From Streptomyces sp. HUAS YS2 (lineage in GTDB: Bacteria; Actinomycetota; Actinomycetes; Streptomycetales; Streptomycetaceae), in the NCBI RefSeq assembly GCF_033343995.1, contig NZ_CP137573.1, positions 4,187,001-4,251,000 on the forward strand: 64,000 nucleotides of DNA, written 5' to 3'. Below the pieces are notes generated by a model. That model saw only the letters and a list, made by a program, of their open reading frames with translations. It was not told where the DNA came from and did not search any database. Positions 57,816 to 64,000 of this stretch are shown here, one piece after another. The position numbers and the translations under genes were made by a program. Every line of letters starts with the position of its first letter. The first letter of the stretch is position 1.

Positions 57816-59357
57816 TCACTTCGCCGGCGGCCGAACCGGCCGCGGTTCGAACCTCGCCGTCAGCGCGTGCGCCGCGTCCATCGTCACCGCGATCACCGGC
57901 TCCTTGTGCGGGTGCGCCCGGCCGTCCAGGAGCCAGCCGGCGAAGACCAGGCCCGGCGCCGGCACGGCCGTCACCGTCACCTCGGTGCCCGGCCGGTACG
58001 GGCCCCAGGCGCCCGGCGCGACCGCCCCGCCGGCCGTCGGCGCGGCGGCGAGCGTCAGCGCGTGCCGGGTCACCGGGACTTCGGGGGTGCGGTAGCCGGC
58101 GACGACCGGCGCCGTCAGGGCGGCGACCCGCGCGTTGTCGTTGTCGGCGTCGCCGAGCGGCTGACCCTCCCGCGTGCGCAGGGTGTTGGAGAACTGGTTG
58201 ACCGCCGCGCACGGCCCCGGGCAGGAGGAGCCGTACGCCATGATCGTGTGGAAGCGGCCGTCCGGCGTGACCCAGCCGGTGCTGTACGGCGTGGTCAGGG
58301 ATCGCGTCCAGTCTCGGCCCACGTTCTGCCGGGCGAGGGTCGCCCGGTCGTGCCAGAGGCCCAGGTTGTGCCCCACCTCGTGGCCGAAGTTGAACCAGTC
58401 GACGACGCTGTCGACGTCCGTCACCGAGTACGCCGCGTCGTCGGACGTGGGCGTCGGGGGCGACGGCAGGCTGCCCTGCCCGCTGCTCGTGCCGGCCGGC
58501 ACGGTGACCAGCAGCGCGGCGAGGTCGGCGGCGTGACGCTCGCGCAGTGCGGCGGCGGGCGCGCCGAGCCGCCGGTCGTACGGGTCGGAGAGTTTGCGGT
58601 ACACGTCGGACGCGCGCTCGCTGCCGTCGTACGGGGCCTCGTACACCGCCACCACGTCGACGCTGGCCCGGACCCCGCTGTCGGCGAGCGCGCTGTCGAC
58701 GGTCGCGTCGGCCAGCGCGATCCGGGACCGCATCGCCGTCGCGCCGCCGATCCGTTCGGCCGCCCGCGGCGTGTACCCGACCACCATGTCGATGACGACC
58801 GGCTCGGGTTCGGCGGCCGGAACGCCCGGCGGGTTGTGGCGTGGCGGCGCGCCCGCCGCCACCTCGTCGGTGACCGGCAGCGGCCGCTTGCGCGGGTCCT
58901 CCTCCGTGACGAGGACCCGGCCCGGCCGGCCGGGCGCCGAGGAGAGCGTGTACGTGAGCGGTCCCCGGGTCACCACGCCGTCCACGGCCGTGGACGCCGC
59001 CCGGGCGTTCGGCTCGCAGGCGCCGGTGACCGTCAGGAGCACCGTCCGCTCCGGCCGCCCGGCCTCATGGCCCGCCCACGTCACCGTGCCCCGCGCGTCC
59101 CGCTCCACCCGGTCCGCGACCGCCGTCACCGACACGTCGTGGAACAGGTCGAGGGTCCGGGTGCCGGGCGCGCCGTCGCGCGTACGGGCGGTGCACAGCG
59201 ACTCGTACGCGTGCGGGTCGATCCGCTGGGTACGGCTGCGCAGCACCCAGGCCGGGTCCTCGGGCACCGGGTCCGTGTCGGACGCCGCCGGGGGCACGGC
59301 GAGCGACGCGAGGGCCAGCAGCCCCGCCCCCACGAGCAACGAGCGGCGCGCGCGCAT
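57816..59357 (-). CDS. Secreted metzincin protease with C-terminal InlB-B-like repeat
   Basis: A 513-aa exported zinc protease. Signal peptide RARRSLLVGAGLLALASLAVPPAAS; a propeptide of about 150 residues; then a catalytic domain with IDMVVGYTPRAAERIGG, the metzincin zinc site GHEVGHNLGLWHD (HExxHxxGxxHD, near residue 325) and Met-turn TIMAYGSSC. This is the reprolysin/M12-like type. The last 75 residues (HALTLAAAPTAGGAVAPG...GLVFAGWLLDG) are a bacterial InlB-B-type repeat, probably for surface or substrate binding. Convergent with the AraC gene. The I36-like inhibitor gene at 5.4 kb is of the kind that blocks such proteases, but no link is shown. Confidence 0.88.
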   Translation of the reverse strand: MRARRSLLVGAGLLALASLAVPPAASDTDPVPEDPAWVLRSRTQRIDPHAYESLCTARTRDGAPGTRTLDLFHDVSVTAVADRVERDARGTVTWAGHEAGRPERTVLLTVTGACEPNARAASTAVDGVVTRGPLTYTLSSAPGRPGRVLVTEEDPRKRPLPVTDEVAAGAPPRHNPPGVPAAEPEPVVIDMVVGYTPRAAERIGGATAMRSRIALADATVDSALADSGVRASVDVVAVYEAPYDGSERASDVYRKLSDPYDRRLGAPAAALRERHAADLAALLVTVPAGTSSGQGSLPSPPTPTSDDAAYSVTDVDSVVDWFNFGHEVGHNLGLWHDRATLARQNVGRDWTRSLTTPYSTGWVTPDGRFHTIMAYGSSCPGPCAAVNQFSNTLRTREGQPLGDADNDNARVAALTAPVVAGYRTPEVPVTRHALTLAAAPTAGGAVAPGAWGPYRPGTEVTVTAVPAPGLVFAGWLLDGRAHPHKEPVIAVTMDAAHALTARFEPRPVRPPAK

Positions 59358-59476
59358 GACTTCTCCCCTGGCCGGTCGACGGGTGTCGACTGGCCAGTGA
59401 AGGGGGCGGGGCGGCGCCGGATCCACGTACGACGGCCTCCACAGACCCGTACGAAGGTTTCCTTCACCCCACCGGG

Positions 59477-60430
59477 TCAGTCCTCCGGCGTCGCGGTGTC
59501 GGTGCCGGTGTCCTTGTCGGTACCGGTGTCCAGGGCGCCGACGTCCAGGCGCTCCAGGCGCTCCGGGTCCACGAGGATGTCGATCTCGACGATGAGGCCC
59601 TCCTCGGAGACAGTGAAGGCGAGCAGCGCGGACGGGCTGCCGGCTTCGATCGCGAGGAGCCCGGCGTTGCCGTTGACCAGGACCGGCACGCCCTGGGCTT
59701 CGGCGCGGGAGAACATGAGCGCCTGCGAGGCGACGGCCCGCGCACCGCGGACCAGCGTGGTGGCGACCGCGCGCAGCGAGCCGCCGTCGGCGCGCAGCAG
59801 CACGTCCGGGTCGAGCACCGCGAGCAGGCCCTCGAAGTCGCCGCCACGGGCGGCCGCGAGGAACGCGTCGACGGCCTTCCGCTGCCGGGCCGCGTCGCGC
59901 TCCGGCTCCGGGGCCGCGCCCCGGACACGGCGCCGGGCCCGGCTGGCGAGCTGCCGGGCGGCGGTCGGGGTGCGGCCGACGATCGGGCCGATCTCGTCGA
60001 AGGACACCCCGAACATGTCGTGCAGCACGAACGCGAGGCGCTCCGCCGGGCCGAGCGTCTCCAGGACGACGAGCAGCGCGAGCCCGACCGAGTCGGCGAT
60101 CAGCGCCTGCTGTTCGGGGTCGGCGGCCGTCCGTGCGCCCTGGTCCGGTGCCTGGACCACCGGGTCGGGGAGGTGGACGCGGGCGTCCAGGGAGTCCTCG
60201 CGGCGCGAGGTGCGGGAGCGGAGCATGTCCAGGCAGACCCGGCCGACGACGGTGGTCAGCCAGCCGCCGAGGTTCTCGACGGCCGAGGCGTCGGAGCGGC
60301 TGAGCTTGAACCAGGCTTCCTGAACGGCGTCCTCGGCCTCGCTCACCGAGCCGAGCATCCGGTACGCGACCGCGCGCAGACGGTCGCGGTCCGCCTCGAA
60401 GCGCTGGGCCAGCAGGTCCTTGTCGTTCAT
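59477..60430 (-). CDS. ECF sigma factor, group ECF41 (SigJ type) with SnoaL-like C-terminal domain
   Basis: A 317-aa sigma factor. Region 2 (FEADRDRLRAVAYRMLGSVSEAEDAVQEAWFKL, LGGWLTTVVGRVCLDMLRSR), region 4 (LGPAERLAFVLHDMFGVSFDEIGPIVGRTPTAARQLASRARRR), then a C-terminal SnoaL-like domain (about 200-300) that in ECF41 acts as a built-in switch. The DGG signature (LLRADGGSLRAVA) and a DPERL form of the NPDKL motif are present. The tail has Thr/Asp/Gly repeats (DTGTDKDTGTD). A GGTCACA-N16-CGTC site lies upstream. ECF41 genes usually sit next to a carboxymuconolactone-decarboxylase or oxidoreductase gene; here the neighbour is a divergent rhodanese. Confidence 0.92.
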   Translation of the reverse strand: MNDKDLLAQRFEADRDRLRAVAYRMLGSVSEAEDAVQEAWFKLSRSDASAVENLGGWLTTVVGRVCLDMLRSRTSRREDSLDARVHLPDPVVQAPDQGARTAADPEQQALIADSVGLALLVVLETLGPAERLAFVLHDMFGVSFDEIGPIVGRTPTAARQLASRARRRVRGAAPEPERDAARQRKAVDAFLAAARGGDFEGLLAVLDPDVLLRADGGSLRAVATTLVRGARAVASQALMFSRAEAQGVPVLVNGNAGLLAIEAGSPSALLAFTVSEEGLIVEIDILVDPERLERLDVGALDTGTDKDTGTDTATPED

Positions 60431-60472
60431 CGTGGTCCGTTCCCCTCGTCGGCGCGGTCGCTCACCCTTCAT

Positions 60473-60499
60473 GACGGACGCGAGAGGGCCGATGTGACC
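60473..60499 (-). promoter_or_regulatory. Predicted ECF41-type autoregulatory promoter
   Basis: On the minus strand GGTCACA, exactly 16 nt, then CGTC, ending 43 nt before the sigma-factor ATG. I recall ECF41 promoters as TGTCACA-N16-CGTC, so this differs at one base. Confidence 0.6.
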
Positions 60500-60590
60500 G
60501 ATCGGCGTCCCGGCACGTGAGATCCGCGCCGAGCCGCGCCGGACGCGCGGAAATTCCCGGCGGATCCCCGTGACTGCCGGGATTCCCCAC

Positions 60591-60619
60591 TTCAACCCGA
60601 TGATCTTCGTCCGTAGATT
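60591..60619 (+). promoter_or_regulatory. Leaderless promoter of the rhodanese gene
   Basis: -35 TTCAAC, a 17-bp spacer and -10 TAGATT, ending seven bases before the ATG, so transcription should begin at the start codon. It looks like a housekeeping promoter, not an ECF one. Confidence 0.6.
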
Positions 60620-60626
60620 CTCTGGC

Positions 60627-61154
60627 ATGACGACAACGACGCAGGTCAACGCCGCTTCCACCGCCACTACCGCCGCCGCCCCTGCCGCCCCCGCGAACGC
60701 CGTGCTCCGTGTCCCGCCGGCCTCCCCGGCCGCGGCCGCCGCGTACTTCTCGGCCAGCCTCGCCTTCCACGCCGACGTCTCCGACGTCGCCTCCGCCCTC
60801 GCGGCGGACGGCGACCCGGGCTTCGTGGTCATCGACTCGCGCTCGACCGCGTCCTGGGACCAGGGCCACGTCCCCGGCGCCGTCCACCTGCCGACCGCGC
60901 TCATCGTGGAGCAGGCGGAGAAGCTGCTCGACAAGTCCGTGCCGGTCGTCACGTACTGCTGGGGCCCCGGTTGCAACGGCGCGACCCGCGCCGCGCTCGC
61001 CCTCGCCGAGCTCGGCTACCAGGTCAAGGAGATGCTCGGCGGCTTCGAGTACTGGGCGCGCGAGGGCTTCGCGTACGAGACCTGGGAGGGTCCGGCGAAG
61101 CACGACGCCGACCCGCTGACCGCGCCCGTCGACGCCGAGGACTGCGGCTGCTGA
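60627..61154 (+). CDS. Single-domain rhodanese-like sulfurtransferase
   Basis: A 175-aa cytoplasmic protein. After an Ala/Thr-rich N terminus (residues 1-35) comes a rhodanese fold: FVVIDSRSTASWDQGHVPGAVHLP (acidic/Arg features), and the active-site loop VTYCWGPGCNGATRAALALAELGYQVKEMLGGFEYWAREG with the catalytic Cys first in CWGPGC. The two-Cys loop and the GYQVKEMLGG(F)EYW ending are typical of rhodaneses that move sulfane sulfur or detoxify. The C terminus ends in DCGC, a possible extra thiol pair. Divergent from the ECF41 factor. Confidence 0.88.
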   Translation: MTTTTQVNAASTATTAAAPAAPANAVLRVPPASPAAAAAYFSASLAFHADVSDVASALAADGDPGFVVIDSRSTASWDQGHVPGAVHLPTALIVEQAEKLLDKSVPVVTYCWGPGCNGATRAALALAELGYQVKEMLGGFEYWAREGFAYETWEGPAKHDADPLTAPVDAEDCGC

Positions 61155-61239
61155 CAGGGTCGTGAGACCAGGGTCACGTCGCTGTGCGCCTTATTGATTT
61201 CCGATGCTGCTCCGCATGACGTACTGTTGGGTTCACCGA

Positions 61240-61313
61240 CGCGGGGTGGAGCAGCTCGGTAGCTCGCTGGGCTCATAACCCAGAGGTCGCAGGTTCAAAT
61301 CCTGTCCCCGCTA
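61240..61313 (+). tRNA. Initiator tRNA-fMet (anticodon CAT)
   Basis: 5' CGCGGGG and 3' CCCCGCT leave positions 1 and 72 unpaired (C:U), and the anticodon stem ends in GGG/CCC around CTCATAA: the initiator features. T-loop TTCAAAT, discriminator A. No encoded CCA. Confidence 0.95.
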
Positions 61314-61339
61314 CTACTGCCTTAATTGGCAAAGCGTGA

Positions 61340-61376
61340 CGAGGGCCCGGATCCATTGAATGGATCCGGGCCCTCG
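61340..61376 (+). terminator. Long hairpin after initiator tRNA
   Basis: A nearly perfect 37-bp palindrome: 18-nt arms (left arm begins CGAGGGCCCGGATCC) around one base. Best read as the tRNA terminator. Confidence 0.85.
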
Positions 61377-61469
61377 TGCATGTCCCGAGTCGTACGACAT
61401 AAAGACCGGCCAAAACCGTGCCTGCCTCTTTGCAGCTGCACCCTGGCCACCCGTAATGTCACGTGCGCC

Positions 61470-61853
61470 ATGAGTGACCACAGCGCGCCCGAGCTGCGGC
61501 AGGTACGACGGCGGCTCCCCGCGGTCCTCCTCCTGTTCGCGCTCGCAGCGCTGCTCGTGAGCGTCTGTCACGGTTCGCACGGGCACACGCTCCCCGCCAC
61601 CGGAACCCCCACCGTCTCCGCGCCGGGCCTCCCGCACGGCTGCGACCGTCCCGACGAGCGGTGGACCTTCGACGCGCACCTGCCCGCGCAGGCCGCCCCA
61701 CAGCCCGCCGCCCCTGACGCGGCCGGCGCCGTCCCCCTCGCGCACCGGATCGTCCCGCCCGCCGCCCCGCACCTGCGGTGCGTCCGCGGCCGGGCCGGGC
61801 CCGGACCCGAGCCGGGGCGGCTGCTCATCGCCCTCGGAGTCGACCGGAACTGA
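61470..61853 (+). CDS. Small single-pass membrane or exported protein
   Basis: A 127-aa protein of unknown function. Basic N terminus (ELRQVRRRLP), a hydrophobic helix (AVLLLFALAALLVSVC, about 15-32) and a His/Pro-rich outside part with Cys in SVCHGSHGHT, LPHGCDRPDE and HLRCVRGR. Possible metal- or thiol-active. TAATGT at 61454-61459 may be a -10. A cysteine-synthase-like gene follows after 61 bp and an MFS gene after that, so it may begin an operon. Start chosen at the ATG before SDHSAPE because earlier ATGs lie within the tRNA terminator region. Confidence 0.6.
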   Translation: MSDHSAPELRQVRRRLPAVLLLFALAALLVSVCHGSHGHTLPATGTPTVSAPGLPHGCDRPDERWTFDAHLPAQAAPQPAAPDAAGAVPLAHRIVPPAAPHLRCVRGRAGPGPEPGRLLIALGVDRN

Positions 61854-61914
61854 GCCGGGTCACGCACCACACGACCCGGCGCCTTTCCGCACCCACTCCC
61901 AGGATGTGTACGTC

Positions 61915-62964
61915 ATGAGCAAGTTGCTGTCCGCCGCCGAGCGGATCGCCGAGCAGACCGTCGGGAACACCCCCACCCTCTGGGTGGACGAGGGCCCCGG
62001 CACCGGCTACTGGGCCAAGCTCGAAGGCTTCAACTTCGGCGGCATCAAGGACCGTGCCGCCCTCCACATGGTCGAACAGGCCCGCCGCCGCGGCGATCTG
62101 CGGCCCGGCGCCCCGATCGTCGAGTCGACCTCCGGCACCCTCGGCCTGGGCCTCGCTCTCGCCGGCGTGCTGCACGGCCACCCCGTCCATGTCGTCACCG
62201 ACCCCGGCCTGGAGCCGATCGTCGAACGGATGCTCGTGGCGCACGGCGCCCAGGTCCATGTCGTCGACGAGCCGAGCCCTCAGGGCGGATGGCAGCAGGC
62301 CCGGATGGACCGGGTCGCCGAGCTGCTGCTCGCGCTCGACGGGGCGTGGTGGCCGAACCAGTACCAGAACCCCGACAACCAGCGGGCGTACACGGGTCTC
62401 GCCGCCGAGCTCTCGGAGCAGCTCGACCGGATCGACGTGCTGGTCTGCGCCGTCGGCACCGGCGGCCACTCGGCCGGCATCTCCCGCGCGCTGCGCGCCA
62501 CCAGCAGTCCCGCGCTCGAACTCGTCGGTGTGGACTCCATCAACTCCACCGTCTTCGGACTCCCGGCGGGGGAGCGGCTGATGCGTGGCCTCGGCTCGTC
62601 CATCCGCCCCGGCAACGTGGACCACGACGCCTTCGACGAGATCCACTGGGTCGCGCCGGCCGAGGCGGTCCGGGCCGCCCGGGCGCTGGCCGCCCGTCAG
62701 TTCGCCACCGGCGGCTGGAGCGTCGGCGCGGTCGCGCTGGTCGCGGGCTGGCTGGCCCGCAGCCGGCCGCGCGGCACCCGGATCGCGGCGGTCTTCCCGG
62801 ACGGGCCGCAGCGCTACTTCGACACCGTCTTCAGCGACGAGTACTGCGCCGCGCACGGGCTGCTCGACGGCCCGGTGCGCGAGGAGCCCGTCGCGTACGA
62901 CGCGACCGGCGGCGCGGTCACCGGCTGGACGCGGCGCGCCCTGGACCGGAAGGGGCCGCGCTGA
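61915..62964 (+). CDS. PLP-dependent cysteine-synthase-family enzyme
   Basis: A 349-aa fold-type II PLP enzyme. N-terminal VGNTPTLWV, PLP-binding Lys in FNFGGIKDRAALHMVE (near residue 43), substrate loop VESTSGTLGLGLALAG, and the Gly-rich loop VCAVGTGGHSAGISRAL. True cysteine synthases have TSGN in the substrate loop; here it is TSGT, so the carboxylate-binding Asn is lost and the substrate may differ (cystathionine, O-phosphoserine or a non-protein amino acid). ATG ten nt after AGGA; the stop overlaps the MFS start by one base (TGATG), so enzyme and transporter are coupled. Confidence 0.85.
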   Translation: MSKLLSAAERIAEQTVGNTPTLWVDEGPGTGYWAKLEGFNFGGIKDRAALHMVEQARRRGDLRPGAPIVESTSGTLGLGLALAGVLHGHPVHVVTDPGLEPIVERMLVAHGAQVHVVDEPSPQGGWQQARMDRVAELLLALDGAWWPNQYQNPDNQRAYTGLAAELSEQLDRIDVLVCAVGTGGHSAGISRALRATSSPALELVGVDSINSTVFGLPAGERLMRGLGSSIRPGNVDHDAFDEIHWVAPAEAVRAARALAARQFATGGWSVGAVALVAGWLARSRPRGTRIAAVFPDGPQRYFDTVFSDEYCAAHGLLDGPVREEPVAYDATGGAVTGWTRRALDRKGPR

Positions 62965-64000
62965 TGCGCCGTATCTGGCGGCAGAGCCGCAGCTTCGACC
63001 CGGCCGTCCGGCTGCTCTTCCTCAACCAGCTGACCATCAACCTCGGCTTCTACATGCTGATGCCGTACCTCGCCGCGTACCTCGCGGACGGGATCGGCAT
63101 GGCGGCCTGGGCGGTCGGGCTCGTCCTCGGCGTCCGCAACCTCTCCCAGCAGGGCATGTTCCTGGTCGGCGGGGCGCTCGCCGACCGGTTCGGCTTCAAG
63201 CCGTTGATCGTCGCGGGCTGCGCGCTGCGCACCGTCGGCTTCGGCGCGCTCGCCTTCGCCCAGTCGCTGCCGCTGCTGATCGCCGCCTCGGCGGCGACCG
63301 GGCTCGCGGGCGCGCTGTTCAACCCGGCCGTGCGGGCCTACGTCGCGGCGGAAGCCGGGGAGCGGCGGGTGGAGGCGTTCGCGCTGTTCAACACGTACTA
63401 CCAGGCGGGCATTCTGTTCGGGCCGCTGGTCGGGGTGGCGCTGACCGGGGTGTCGTTCCGGCTGACCTGCACGGTGGCGGCGCTGCTGTTCGCGCTGCTG
63501 ACGGTGGTGCAGCTGCGGCACCTGCCGGGCCGGGCGAAGACGGCCGGGCAGGAGGCGGCGGAATCGGAGGCGTCAGAGGCGTCGGAGGCGTTGCCGTCGA
63601 AGGCGTCGGTGGCCGAGCGGGGCGGTGGCCGGGGGCAGCTGCGGGCGGTCCTCGCGAACCGTTCCTTCTGGCTGTTCTCGCTGGCGATGACCGGCTCGTA
63701 CGTGTTGTCGTTCCAGATCTACCTGGCACTGCCGCTGGCGGCGGACGGCACGACGGCGACGACCGCCCTGTTCGTGGTCTCGGCGCTCGTCACCCTCGGC
63801 TTCCAGCTGCGGATCACCGACTGGTGCAGGCGGTGGCTCACCCGGACCCGCTGCCTGGTCCTCGGCCTGGCGCTGATGGGCACGGCGTTCCTGCTGCCCG
63901 CGGCGCTTCCGGGCCCGGCGGGGCCGCTGCTGTGCGCGGCGGTCCTGGCGGTGGCGAACGCGGTGCTCTACCCGTACGAGATGGACACCGTCGTCGCGCT
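62964..64000 (+). CDS. MFS transporter (3' end beyond window)
   Basis: The first 345 codons of a major facilitator protein, cut by the window end. It begins RRIWRQSRSFDPAVRLLFLNQL; motif A is GGALADRFGFKPL (after TM2); a charged, Glu/Ser/Ala-rich central loop lies near residues 190-220, then TM7 onward (FWLFSLAMTGSYVLSF). About ten TM helices are visible. It starts by TGATG overlap with the PLP-enzyme gene, so it probably exports that enzyme's product or a related amino acid. Confidence 0.88.
   Translation, partial: MRRIWRQSRSFDPAVRLLFLNQLTINLGFYMLMPYLAAYLADGIGMAAWAVGLVLGVRNLSQQGMFLVGGALADRFGFKPLIVAGCALRTVGFGALAFAQSLPLLIAASAATGLAGALFNPAVRAYVAAEAGERRVEAFALFNTYYQAGILFGPLVGVALTGVSFRLTCTVAALLFALLTVVQLRHLPGRAKTAGQEAAESEASEASEALPSKASVAERGGGRGQLRAVLANRSFWLFSLAMTGSYVLSFQIYLALPLAADGTTATTALFVVSALVTLGFQLRITDWCRRWLTRTRCLVLGLALMGTAFLLPAALPGPAGPLLCAAVLAVANAVLYPYEMDTVVA

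Noticed and set aside
61340..61376. 37-bp palindrome as an operator for the following gene
   Set aside because: It lies 27 bp after the initiator tRNA and has the shape of a terminator; the next plausible start is about 95 bp away.

Overview
The window is chromosomal DNA from a Streptomyces or a very close relative. It is very GC-rich, with G/C in nearly every third codon position, many GTG starts and ATGA/GTGA gene overlaps. It carries genes typical of the group: bldC, lsr2, vdh, purSQL, a DUF3073 gene, a mycothiol-dependent enzyme family and ECF41/ECF42 sigma factors. The order dnaX-purD-purC-purSQL-purF-purM-DUF3073-vdh-bldC-hrpA-DEAD helicase matches, as I remember it, the central core of Streptomyces chromosomes. 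I could run no search.

Layout. 1-12.3 kb is accessory: an ArsR-type regulator facing an MFS pump, an ECF42 sigma factor with its DGPF/YCII partner, a collagen-like lipoprotein, an inhibitor-like secreted protein, a TetR/carotenoid-oxygenase/epoxide-hydrolase-like module with a clear promoter and two tandem operators, then an orphan response regulator abutting a decapitated ABC ATPase gene. 12.3-20.8 kb is core: tRNA-Ser, SRP RNA, dnaX, purD, a membrane protein, a dimethylformamidase-like protein and purC. 20.8-25 kb holds an ABC-transporter/two-component operon between two identical tRNA-Gly(GCC) genes, plus a very unusual tRNA-Gly(TCC). 25-29 kb is lsr2 and purSQL. 29-34.6 kb is variable: ArsR regulator with palindromic operator, M23 peptidase, SnoaL-like protein, mycothiol enzyme, META lipoprotein, and a sulfatase preceded by a cysteine-containing leader peptide. 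34.6-45.8 kb is core: purF, purM, DUF3073, vdh, bldC, hrpA. 45.9-52 kb has a DsbA/CcdA thiol-redox cluster, a tRNA Glu-Asp-Phe cluster, a zincin and an RGG-tailed DEAD-box helicase. 52-64 kb is accessory: an FG-GAP protein split by a 173-bp duplication, a quinone-reductase-like enzyme with an AraC regulator, a secreted metzincin, an ECF41 sigma factor facing a rhodanese, initiator tRNA, and a cysteine-synthase-like/MFS pair running off the end.

How the genes work together. Seven genes of de novo purine synthesis (purD, C, S, Q, L, F, M) sit in five transcription units over 23 kb. Several genes start at or within a base or two of a predicted transcription start (purD, purF, the ArsR gene at 29 kb, the rhodanese), so leaderless mRNAs look common here. 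Most convergent junctions carry strong GC hairpin terminators.

The most interesting signals are the tRNA-Gly(TCC) that has changed both partners of the G18-Psi55 contact, as in staphylococcal cell-wall tRNAs; the cysteine leader peptide ahead of a sulfatase; the paired TetR operators; predicted autoregulatory promoters for both ECF sigma factors; and several rearrangement scars.
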